DNA of 64,000 nucleotides from Mageeibacillus sp. UBA4314 (GTDB taxonomy: Bacteria; Bacillota; Clostridia; Saccharofermentanales; Saccharofermentanaceae). This document shows, piece by piece, positions 17,376-25,689 of the stretch. The DNA lies in contig DGUI01000048.1 of NCBI GenBank assembly GCA_002394605.1, positions 1-64,000 of the forward strand, written 5' to 3'. The number at the start of each line of letters is the position of its first letter. Within the stretch, counting starts at the first letter, position 1. The notes beneath the pieces are model-generated. The model saw only the letters and a list, made by a program, of their open reading frames with translations. It was not told where the DNA came from and made no database searches. The translations under genes and the position numbers were made by a program.

Positions 17376-19130
17376 ATGGACAATAAGACTTTTGATGACA
17401 GGATCAGATCTTTGATCGACAGAGCGAGTGAACTCTTTGGCAGGTTCATCGTCCTGAATGAGAGGACGGCCCGCATCAGTCTGCTCGTCACGTCATCAAT
17501 AGTTGCCGTATCGTGCCTCTCCGTTACTGCCATGAGCATAAGGGCAAGCGGCGGATATAAGTTTACTGATTCCACTGATAACATCACACAGGCAACCACG
17601 GAATCGATAACGATCCCGTATGAGGATCCCGGGGAGACCGCAGTTGATGATACTCCTGCCACTACGGCAGATCTTACGGATTGCCTTACGGGTGACGTCC
17701 TTGCTTTGGGCGGTATCAGTGATATCAACTCTGCCGATGATGTCAGTGAGGAGACTATCAAGAAGACTCCTGCCAAAGACCTTAATGACAAGCAGATCAC
17801 GAAGATGCTCGCCGGTTCTGCAGGCAAGGTCAAGATCATCGACAGGAAAGACATCAAGGAGGGTGCCCAGAGTTCAGGTTCCAAGGAAGACATCGGCAAC
17901 TCACAGGCGGAGAACAATGCGGTATCCGACAATTCCGGGGTAACAAAGACTTTCGATTCGAACAACAATTATGTTATCGGTATCGATGTGTCGGCATGGA
18001 ACGGGAACATCAACTGGACCAAGGTAAAGGATTACGGGGTCAAGTTCGTCATCGTCAGATGCGGAGGCCGTTATACGGGTTCCGGAGAGGTGTTCAAGGA
18101 TAAGAATTTCGAGAAGAACGTTAAGGGTGCGGCGGCAGCCGGGCTTAACGTCGGTGCATATTTCTATTCCGCAGCGACATCGATCTCCGAGGCATATGAG
18201 GAAGCATCCTATGCAGTCGACCTGTGCAAGGGCCTAAAGATCAATTATCCGCTTGCAATAGACTTTGAGATCAACAGCTCCACCGCGCGTCATGCGGGCG
18301 TCAAGGGAAAGGATCTAAGGGATATCCTGAAGACTTTCTGCGACACTGTTAAGAGCCAGGGGTATACTCCCATGGTCTACATGAGCAAGAGCTGCTGGAC
18401 GAGCGTCCTCGGCACAACTTATGCATCAGAGATCACATCCAAGTACAAGGTGTGGCTGGCGGTATATTTCAAGAGGTTCATAAGCGGAACGGAGCCTTAT
18501 AAGATGGGTGATCCGCTGCCTACGTTCGGATACCGCTACAACATCTGGCAGTATGGCTATCTGCACAATGTCATCCCGGGCATCTCGGGCGATGTTGACT
18601 GCAATCTCGGGTTCTTCTCATCTGCGTCCTTAGTCGAGCCGTCGATCACCGTGCCCGGAGGTGAACTGCGCACTGCAGCGGGAAGTACGATCGATCCGCT
18701 CGCAAATGTCAAAGCCGTCAATTCGCTCAACCAGGAGGTAAGCTCCGCCAATGTGTCCTACACGATCAAAAATGCGAAAGGCTATTCCGTCGAGCTCAAG
18801 AACGCATGCTCCACGATAGGAACGTATACCGTCACTTATTCGTTCGGAGATGCATACAGAGGAACTGTGTCACAGCAGATAAAACTCTATGTTACCGACA
18901 AGGCTTCTGCGCCTGCAACTGCTGCAGCGCCTACGTCTGCCCCTGCGACATCAGCTCCGTCAGAGAGCGTACCGTCCGCGGTTCCTTCAGCGACAGCTGC
19001 TCCTACCGCCACTGCGGCGCCGGCATCTGCCACTGCAACGGCAAAGCCGACATCAAAACCGACGGCTGAACCCACATCAAAGCCTGATACAACTTCGCCA
19101 TCTGTCATTGACAATGATATAATTGTCTAA
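17376..19130 (+). CDS. GH25 muramidase, membrane-anchored
   Basis: Peptidoglycan N-acetylmuramidase (lysozyme) of 584 residues. A cytoplasmic N-terminus and one membrane helix (about 33-54) are followed by a Thr/Ser/Asp-rich linker to 195. The GH25 barrel begins at GIDVSAWNGNINW (D204) and has the DxE pair D296/E298 in AIDFEIN; YNIWQYG and DVDCNLGFF complete the fold. An Ig-like module (about 435-510) and a long Ala/Pro/Thr/Ser tail (to 584) follow. The anchor plus spacer suggest a wall-remodelling role close to the cell. TTGACT and GGTTTCTAAACC (17331-17342, a palindrome) lie upstream. A DUF308 gene follows 19 bases later. Confidence 0.93.
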   Translation: MDNKTFDDRIRSLIDRASELFGRFIVLNERTARISLLVTSSIVAVSCLSVTAMSIRASGGYKFTDSTDNITQATTESITIPYEDPGETAVDDTPATTADLTDCLTGDVLALGGISDINSADDVSEETIKKTPAKDLNDKQITKMLAGSAGKVKIIDRKDIKEGAQSSGSKEDIGNSQAENNAVSDNSGVTKTFDSNNNYVIGIDVSAWNGNINWTKVKDYGVKFVIVRCGGRYTGSGEVFKDKNFEKNVKGAAAAGLNVGAYFYSAATSISEAYEEASYAVDLCKGLKINYPLAIDFEINSSTARHAGVKGKDLRDILKTFCDTVKSQGYTPMVYMSKSCWTSVLGTTYASEITSKYKVWLAVYFKRFISGTEPYKMGDPLPTFGYRYNIWQYGYLHNVIPGISGDVDCNLGFFSSASLVEPSITVPGGELRTAAGSTIDPLANVKAVNSLNQEVSSANVSYTIKNAKGYSVELKNACSTIGTYTVTYSFGDAYRGTVSQQIKLYVTDKASAPATAAAPTSAPATSAPSESVPSAVPSATAAPTATAAPASATATAKPTSKPTAEPTSKPDTTSPSVIDNDIIV

Positions 19131-19149
19131 AACAAAGGAGGGTAAGATC

Positions 19150-19815
19150 ATGTCACGCAGGAACAAGAAGGATAATGAGGAACAGAACGAGCAGGTAAAG
19201 AAGAACGAATCCGGGATACTTCCCGAGATACTGTTCGATATAGTACTTCTCGTACTTGGTATCGCTTTTATTATTTGGCCGAACAATGCGGCTGAACTCC
19301 TGACCCGTATCGTCGGCATCATCATACTCGTCCTTGCCATCATCGAGGTAGTGATCTTCCTGAGGTCGAAGACAAGGGAGCCCTGGGAGATCGCCGGATT
19401 CGTCGTCGCGATCATATTCGGTCTGTTTGGTCTCTGGCTCGTCATCAATCCCGGATGGCTCGTCCAGTTCACGAACTACATCTTCGGTACGATAATCGCG
19501 GTCTACGGTCTGTTCGGAGTGATATCCTCACTGAAGTTCTCGAGGAAAGCCGGCGGTCTCTGGTGGATCGGTCTGATCATGTCAGTAACAGCACTGGCAC
19601 TTGCTATCCTGATCTTCCTGAACCCCACATGGATCTCAAACTTCGTTATGATCATTATCGGCGTCACTCTCATAATTGCCGCAGTATCCGGTGTACTTAA
19701 CAGCCTCAAGAGGAACAAAGCGATGGGCGCAGAAAGGATACTGCCTAATACGACAGTAGTTATATCATCGTCTGATAAGCTGAAGGATGCCGGATCTGAC
19801 GATCAGGATAAGTAA
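19150..19815 (+). CDS. DUF308 (HdeD-like) membrane protein
   Basis: Small integral membrane protein of 221 residues, unknown biochemistry; HdeD itself is linked to acid tolerance in enterobacteria. ATG 19150 lies 8 bases after GGAGG; the in-frame TTG at 19123 overlaps the muramidase and has no site. Six predicted helices are arranged as two-helix repeats (ILFDIVLLVLGIAFIIWP; IVGIIILVLAIIEVVIFL; and similar), with charged ends. Its 3' end overlaps the convergent GH94 gene by 13 bases. Confidence 0.85.
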   Translation: MSRRNKKDNEEQNEQVKKNESGILPEILFDIVLLVLGIAFIIWPNNAAELLTRIVGIIILVLAIIEVVIFLRSKTREPWEIAGFVVAIIFGLFGLWLVINPGWLVQFTNYIFGTIIAVYGLFGVISSLKFSRKAGGLWWIGLIMSVTALALAILIFLNPTWISNFVMIIIGVTLIIAAVSGVLNSLKRNKAMGAERILPNTTVVISSSDKLKDAGSDDQDK

Positions 19816-22436
19816 ACCTCTATCTTACTTCCTATCTGATCCTTCCCGATCGTATCTTTATTCTCACTTATCGTGATGCCGTCAACCACGATCTTGGCGA
19901 CCTTATTTCCGTCGCCTGTCTTGATGTATGTCAGATCGACGGGCTTGCCGTTGAATTCGAAAGTAACGCCTGCTTTGTTGTCGCTGTCGAACTGGTCAGG
20001 CAGGAGCTGAGGCTCGAACCTCATTCCGCCGAAGTCGCCCTTGACGCCGTACATTTCGGTGAGGACTGTGAGCATGAGCCAGCTTGCTGCTCCCGTCAGA
20101 TAGTGGTAGACGCCCCGTCCCTTGGGATCGAAGTATTCCGGAACGCCTGGGAAGATCTTGCTGGAGTCGAAGTCAGTCGCATGTCTGTAGAGCGAGCCGA
20201 TGACCTTCCATCCTGCTTCGGAGAATCCTCTTGAATAGAGTGCGTTGCCGAACATGACTGCCATGTGCGAGAATACTGCACCGTTCTCCTTCTGACCGTA
20301 AGCAAATCCGAACATCCTTCCCATGTCAGTCTTGATCTCGTGGAAGTCAGTGTTGAGCTTGTAGCCGCCTAAGGATGCATCGTAGAGATAGTGGTCGGCA
20401 GATTTTATGATCTCCCTGACCATGTCCCCGGAAGCGATGCCTGACATAACGGTGAATACTTCGCTCGTGAGCATCATCTTCTTATCACCCTCGAGCTTCC
20501 TGCCGTTATCGTCATAGTAACCGTTAAATCTCGAATAACCGTCGCTGTCTGTGAACCACTCGTTGCTCCTTATGTGCTCTGAGATGCTGTCGGCTTTTGC
20601 CTCAAGATCTGCTGCGATGGTCCCGATATCGATATCAGTCTTGCCCGATGTAAATCCTGAGCTGACCTTTGCGCAGTAATCGTTGAGTTTGTTTTCCGTG
20701 CCCAGGAGCATTGAGATCTCTGAAGCGAGCGATACGGATGTCTTGCCATTCTCCTTGCCGTACCTGCGGAGGATCGCTGCAAGCTTCCTGTAATTTGCTG
20801 CATAGGCTGCTGTGAAAGCAACGCTCTCGCCACGCTTTGAACCCATATCAAGAGCATCGTTCCAGTCAGCGCCGCGAAGGAGCATGGAACCGTGTTCTCC
20901 GATGTCGAAGAACGCTGCCAGGTTCTGCAGGAGCAGGTGTTCTAATACTGTGCCTGAAGAAGGCGCGACGTTGCTCATGTCACTATCAGCGAGCGAATTG
21001 CCGCGCATGATCTGCCTGTCGATAAAATAAGGTGCAGTCTCATCGAGGATAGCCAGGTCGCCTGTCTGCCTGATATAAAGATCCATCGTCATGAACGGCC
21101 ACATCGCGTGATCCATCCAGACTCTCGTGATGCCGTTACGGTCAGCGATGAATTCGCCTCTTCCCGAACCGATGATCGTGGCATTCGTTCCGTCCGTCCT
21201 GACACCGCCGAAATTATCGATCAGCATCTGCCTTACGTCCGACGGATCCATGATGATCAGCGCCAGACAGTCCTGCCACAGGTCACGCCAGCCTCTGCCG
21301 CCCTTGCCGTAGTCATGGTGGGGGAGGAACGAGCATCCGTAGATCCTTCTGAGCATCGGCTGGACAGCTACCCAGTACATCCAGTTGTCAAAGTCCTTAT
21401 CGCCTGATCTGAAGCGGATGTTATTCTTCGCGATCCAGTATTTCCTGTTCTCTTCAAGACCTTCGTTGAAGTATTCAACGTCAAGGTACTTGCTGATCTT
21501 AGCTTCAAGCTTTGCCGCTTCTCCTGCGATCTCTTCTTCTGTATCGGAGGGCTTGGCGGCCGGGCTTATGGCAAGGACCATTACATATGAGATGCTCTTG
21601 CCGGGTTCTAATGTAACCTCTGCAAAGCGTGCGGCGCCCATGGCCTCAAAACCGTCAGCGCGGTCACCTGGCCTTGATGCGGGAGCGCCCGTTACGGGGA
21701 ATCTCGGATTATCGAAAGAACCGCCCTCACCGATAAAGTCTTCTGCAACGGGACAGAATGATGCAGGGGCCTCATTGCCTTCGCCGCATGCAAAGAATCC
21801 GTAGAGCATCTTATTGCGCTTATGACCTCTCTCATCGAAAGTAAGAGTCGGGTCATCGACGATACCGTTCTTCGTAACGATCATCCTTCCGAGCATGGAA
21901 GATACGTTGCGGTGGTCCCTGATGTTATCAGCTGATCTGCCGTAGATCGGGACAGCAGCAGTAGGTGTGAAAGTGATGGGAGATCCACCTTCATTCGTGA
22001 TGGTGATCTTTGTAAGTTCCACCTGGTCATCAGTATTGACGGGTACATATGATGTGGCGCATGTCTTAAGCGATGTGCCGTAGATCCTTCGCTCTACGGA
22101 GTGCCACAGAAGTCCTGCAGTAAGGGTCACCTCATCCCGGAGTTCGGTGAACTTGCGTGATTCCTGGAGTGCGGATGCACCGGTAGCAGATACGAGTGCG
22201 CCGTCATCGGTGAGGAGCCAGAAGTTCCTCGTTGATCTGTTGTTATGAAGATTATCGGAGGATACAGGTTCAAGTATGAAGGTATTCTGGCCCGTCTTGA
22301 GGTCACCGCCCAGAGAAGGGGTGATGGCACCCATCATGCCGCTTGAAGCGCCGATCGGGAAATAAAGATAACTGTACTTATCGGGATCAGAGAGTCTGAA
22401 AGTGCCATTGTTGTCCAGAAAAGTAAAACCTGCCAT
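19803..22436 (-). CDS. GH94 glycoside phosphorylase (cellobiose/laminaribiose phosphorylase family)
   Basis: Cytoplasmic enzyme of 877 residues that splits a beta-glucosidic bond with phosphate to give a sugar 1-phosphate, saving ATP. Family features: N-terminal beta-sandwich (GGDLKTGQNTFI, WLLTDDGALVSATG), then an (alpha/alpha)6 barrel with KGGRGWRDLWQDCLAL, GADWNDALDM (the Asp segment holding the general acid), QKENGAVFSHM, and PGVPEYFDPKGRGVYHYLTG. The length is above cellobiose phosphorylase (about 810) and below oligoglucan phosphorylases, so the exact disaccharide is not assigned; beta-1,4 or beta-1,3 glucosides are most likely. GGGAGG precedes the ATG. The GH9 cellulase elsewhere in the window could supply cellodextrins. 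Confidence 0.88.
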   Translation of the reverse strand: MAGFTFLDNNGTFRLSDPDKYSYLYFPIGASSGMMGAITPSLGGDLKTGQNTFILEPVSSDNLHNNRSTRNFWLLTDDGALVSATGASALQESRKFTELRDEVTLTAGLLWHSVERRIYGTSLKTCATSYVPVNTDDQVELTKITITNEGGSPITFTPTAAVPIYGRSADNIRDHRNVSSMLGRMIVTKNGIVDDPTLTFDERGHKRNKMLYGFFACGEGNEAPASFCPVAEDFIGEGGSFDNPRFPVTGAPASRPGDRADGFEAMGAARFAEVTLEPGKSISYVMVLAISPAAKPSDTEEEIAGEAAKLEAKISKYLDVEYFNEGLEENRKYWIAKNNIRFRSGDKDFDNWMYWVAVQPMLRRIYGCSFLPHHDYGKGGRGWRDLWQDCLALIIMDPSDVRQMLIDNFGGVRTDGTNATIIGSGRGEFIADRNGITRVWMDHAMWPFMTMDLYIRQTGDLAILDETAPYFIDRQIMRGNSLADSDMSNVAPSSGTVLEHLLLQNLAAFFDIGEHGSMLLRGADWNDALDMGSKRGESVAFTAAYAANYRKLAAILRRYGKENGKTSVSLASEISMLLGTENKLNDYCAKVSSGFTSGKTDIDIGTIAADLEAKADSISEHIRSNEWFTDSDGYSRFNGYYDDNGRKLEGDKKMMLTSEVFTVMSGIASGDMVREIIKSADHYLYDASLGGYKLNTDFHEIKTDMGRMFGFAYGQKENGAVFSHMAVMFGNALYSRGFSEAGWKVIGSLYRHATDFDSSKIFPGVPEYFDPKGRGVYHYLTGAASWLMLTVLTEMYGVKGDFGGMRFEPQLLPDQFDSDNKAGVTFEFNGKPVDLTYIKTGDGNKVAKIVVDGITISENKDTIGKDQIGSKIEVYLS

Positions 22437-22507
22437 AAAGATGTCCTCCCGTCGTCAAGGATAATATGGTTACATTCTAACACATCAGACGCTGATTAAG
22501 AATCAAT

Positions 22508-22544
22508 AAAGGCCGCAGGGGAGAAGATCCCTTAAGCGGCCTTT
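22508..22544. terminator. Terminator-like hairpin between two divergent genes
   Basis: AAAGGCCGC (22508-22516) pairs perfectly with GCGGCCTTT (22536-22544), with GGG/CCC inside, followed by a T-rich stretch on the plus strand. A second hairpin, GTTAGC/GCTAAC (22589-22604), follows. Both flanking genes read away from it, so it could be a leader attenuator of the GH94 gene or the end of a small RNA. Confidence 0.6.
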
Positions 22545-22629
22545 GTTGATTTGTTTTGGCTCATGTTTTTTTAAGAAGGCACGCCGTTGTTAGCAGCGGC
22601 TAACTGAAATTATAGCAGACATTTAGATT

Positions 22630-22658
22630 TTGTCAAATGCGAGTTTCGATATTATAAT
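22630..22658 (+). promoter_or_regulatory. Promoter giving a leaderless DUF2974 transcript
   Basis: TTGTCA (22630-22635), exactly 17 bases, TATAAT (22653-22658). The expected start is 22665, the A of the start codon. No ribosome site precedes that ATG. Confidence 0.7.
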
Positions 22659-22664
22659 ATTGTC

Positions 22665-23861
22665 ATGGCTAATGTTATCGACTATCTTAACTGGCGCGGG
22701 GATATCCCCTTTGACCGCGATCCTCTCAATAAGATCGATGCGGTGATATTTGCGTGCCTGTCTTATGTTAATTTCGGGGGAGTTGTCCCTGAAGACGGCA
22801 TGATCTCGATCAGGGACGCATGTGACCGCTTCATGGAACTCCATACTGAGGAGGAACTCAAGGCGGATAAGTCGTTCTTCAGTTCTGCTCCGGATCTTCT
22901 CAAGACTGTGGCAGCCACAGAGAGATTCGGACATCTTATGCTGTCGGATTATGCGGATCATACTGACATTGAGGATATGGTCCAGTTTGCGGCAGTTACT
23001 ATACATCTGTCACCGGATGAACTGTTCATATCCTTCAGAGGCACTGATGATACGATCGTCGGCTGGAAGGAGGATTTCTATCTGAGCTATATGACTGTCT
23101 CCGCTGAGAAGGAATCGATCGAGTATCTGGACATGATCGCATCCAAGTATGACAGCTGGGTGATCATGGGCGGTCATTCCAAGGGTGGACACCTGTCGAT
23201 CTATTCGGCGTCCAGGACCTCTGATGAGACGAGGAGCAGGATAGTGGGGATATATGATTTCGACGGGCCGGGATTTAAGACCGAGATGAAGGAGTCAAGG
23301 CGGTTCCGCGTCGTTGAATCCAGGATAGTAAGGGTCATCCCCGAGAATTCCATAATCGGAAGGCTCCTGCTCGGCACGACGGATCCGATAATAGTCGCGA
23401 GCACCCAGAAGGGCGTGATGCAGCATGATCCCCTGAGCTGGGAGATAATGGGTAAGGAATTCGTAACTCTTGAGAAGAATACGGTCGCGAGCGATGTTTT
23501 TGATATGACGCTTACGACCTGGATAGATAACCTGGAGCCGGATGCGAAGAAGCAGTTCATCGACGATGTTTTTTCTGTCCTTGAGGCGTCAGGTGAGACG
23601 AACATAAGCGCAGTTGCTTCGTGCGGATTAGGCGGCGTCAAGAAGATGCTCGCCAGGATCAAGACGATAGACAAAGGATCGCGTGAACAGGTCAAGCTCC
23701 TCATGAGGATCTTCATAGATAACTGGGGAGTGGTCTGGGCATCATACAGGCAGAGGCAGGCAGCATTGGGCAAGTCCGGATCGAAGATATCTTTTGTGAA
23801 GATGATTACATCCGGAGGCGGGAATGACCCGGCGGAGGTGCGAACAAATGAGAGTATTTGA
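22665..23861 (+). CDS. DUF2974 alpha/beta-hydrolase (lipase-like)
   Basis: Predicted serine hydrolase of 398 residues, substrate unknown. The nucleophile elbow is GGHSKGG with S172; the strand before it (DSWVIM) and FRGTDDTIVGWKEDF (oxyanion region) fit lipase class 3-like folds. The family (DUF2974/Mbeg1-like) is widespread in Firmicutes and is not secreted here, as no signal peptide is present. Its 3' end overlaps the FIST-GGDEF gene by 14 bases, indicating translational coupling. Confidence 0.87.
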   Translation: MANVIDYLNWRGDIPFDRDPLNKIDAVIFACLSYVNFGGVVPEDGMISIRDACDRFMELHTEEELKADKSFFSSAPDLLKTVAATERFGHLMLSDYADHTDIEDMVQFAAVTIHLSPDELFISFRGTDDTIVGWKEDFYLSYMTVSAEKESIEYLDMIASKYDSWVIMGGHSKGGHLSIYSASRTSDETRSRIVGIYDFDGPGFKTEMKESRRFRVVESRIVRVIPENSIIGRLLLGTTDPIIVASTQKGVMQHDPLSWEIMGKEFVTLEKNTVASDVFDMTLTTWIDNLEPDAKKQFIDDVFSVLEASGETNISAVASCGLGGVKKMLARIKTIDKGSREQVKLLMRIFIDNWGVVWASYRQRQAALGKSGSKISFVKMITSGGGNDPAEVRTNESI

Positions 23862-25674
23862 GTATGTTTTCAAAGACAGTGCCGAATTCAGATCAGAGGT
23901 TGGGCTGCTCAAGGAGTGGTGTAACCAGCATCATGTGTCGAATGTGCTGTTCCATATCTATTCGACCACGAACGATGATCCCGCGATCGGCACGGTCATC
24001 CAGACTATATCATCTGTTATCCCGAGAGCGCTCTATGTAGGGTGCAGCACCAGCGGCAATATCATCGGAGGTGAGCTGTCTGGCCCCGGCGTCGCTGTAA
24101 CGGCGACGGTATTTGAAGATGATGATACTACGGTGGAGATCCACCAGTATTCCTTTACCGAAGAGAACGAGGCGGACATGATCTCCAAGATCGTGGATAT
24201 CGTCAACTACAATGACAGTATCAAGGCAATAGAGTTCCTGGTAACGATCGAGGAACTGTCGATGACCAAGCTCTGTGAAGGCCTGTCAAGGATAAGGCAT
24301 GAAGTTAACATTTTCGGAGGCGGAGCGCTTAACGAAGATATGGATGAGCATAAGGTATGCGTATTTTCCAAGGTCGGGGATATAACGGGGCACTCGATAG
24401 TGTTCATCCTGTATGGCGGCAGGAACCTCCATTCCGATGCGTTCTACATTGAAGGATGGAACCCGCTGGGCCACAAACTGAAGATAACAAGGTCGGTCAA
24501 GAACCGTCTGTATGAGCTTGACGGGGCGCCGGCATATGATACGTATTACAACTATCTGAGCATAAAGAATGATGAGAATTTCTTTATCAATTCTCTGGGC
24601 TTCCCGCTCATGATGGATATCAACGGAGTTAAGATCCTAAGGGCACCCACGGCATGTAATGATGACGGGTCCCTGCAGATGACGGCCGATGTTATCGAGA
24701 ATGCATCCGTAAACCTGTCATATGGCGATCCGTGGACGATCCTGCGGAGTGTCAATGAATCCGGACTTCGTGTCCAGGACTTCGGTCCGCAGTCCGTAAG
24801 GATCTTCTCTTGTGCTGCAAGGCGCGCTTTCTGGGACAGTTCGTCCAAGGAGACCAAGGCATTCACATCGGTCGCTCCGACCACAGGCCTTTATACTTCC
24901 GGTGAATTCGTCAGGACGGGCGACTTCATCAACCAGCATAACGTTACCATGGTCATAGCGCTAATGAGGGAAGGTGATGTCATAAGGGATCCGGACAGGC
25001 TGTTCCATATGGAGGATTCCACTCTTCTGTCCGGACAGGTGTCGATGGTCAACAGGCTTGCCAATTTCCTTGACAAAGCAACGAAGGAACTTGAGGAAGC
25101 CAATAACAGGCTGACCATAATGGCTGTTGTTGACGGTCTGTCCAAGTTCTTCAACAGAACGGAGATCCAGAGGAAGATATCCAACGAGGTCATGGGAGCG
25201 GTGTCTTCAGGCAACGATGATAACCTGCCAAGCCTTATAATGATCGATATCGATAACTTCAAGTCAGTCAATGACTGTTGTGGTCACAGCGAAGGTGACA
25301 AGGTCATAAGAGGGCTTGCGTCAATGGTGAAGGATGTCCTGAGGAAGCGTGCACCGGGAGGTGACAGGCGTAAATGGGACAGCAGGGATATAATAGACGG
25401 GTATGCCGACTTAGGTCCCAGTGCAGGAAGATGGGGCGGAGAGGAGTTCATGATACTCCTTCCCAAGACTGATCTGTCCAAGGCCGTTGAGATCGCAGAG
25501 ATCATGAGACTCGAATTTAATAAGATCAACTTCCCGCAGGCAGGGCATCAGACGATCAGTCTCGGTGTCGCCAGAGCCGTCCGCGGAGAGAATGTTGACG
25601 CATTCTGCGCACGTGTGGATTCTGCTCTGTACGAGGCAAAGAAGTCCGGTAAGAACCGGGTAGTAACGAAGTAA
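23848..25674 (+). CDS. FIST sensor domain - GGDEF diguanylate cyclase
   Basis: Signalling protein of 608 residues expected to make cyclic di-GMP under control of a FIST ligand-binding domain, thought to bind small molecules such as amino acids. ATG 23848 is 7 bases after GGAGGTG; the ATG at 23824 lies in the upstream gene. FIST N covers about 20-200 and FIST C about 210-380; a short helix (about 400-425) leads to the GGDEF domain with MIDIDNFKSVND and active-site GGEEF at 530-534. The usual inhibitory RxxD five residues before is absent, and there is an insertion there (RRKWDSRDIIDGYADLG). No membrane segment is seen. Confidence 0.93.
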   Translation: MRVFEYVFKDSAEFRSEVGLLKEWCNQHHVSNVLFHIYSTTNDDPAIGTVIQTISSVIPRALYVGCSTSGNIIGGELSGPGVAVTATVFEDDDTTVEIHQYSFTEENEADMISKIVDIVNYNDSIKAIEFLVTIEELSMTKLCEGLSRIRHEVNIFGGGALNEDMDEHKVCVFSKVGDITGHSIVFILYGGRNLHSDAFYIEGWNPLGHKLKITRSVKNRLYELDGAPAYDTYYNYLSIKNDENFFINSLGFPLMMDINGVKILRAPTACNDDGSLQMTADVIENASVNLSYGDPWTILRSVNESGLRVQDFGPQSVRIFSCAARRAFWDSSSKETKAFTSVAPTTGLYTSGEFVRTGDFINQHNVTMVIALMREGDVIRDPDRLFHMEDSTLLSGQVSMVNRLANFLDKATKELEEANNRLTIMAVVDGLSKFFNRTEIQRKISNEVMGAVSSGNDDNLPSLIMIDIDNFKSVNDCCGHSEGDKVIRGLASMVKDVLRKRAPGGDRRKWDSRDIIDGYADLGPSAGRWGGEEFMILLPKTDLSKAVEIAEIMRLEFNKINFPQAGHQTISLGVARAVRGENVDAFCARVDSALYEAKKSGKNRVVTK

Positions 25675-25689
25675 GGACAAAGAACAAAG

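Noticed and set aside
17366..17968. 200-codon minus-strand ORF
   Set aside because: It lies wholly opposite the muramidase gene, with no recognisable domain or ribosome site.
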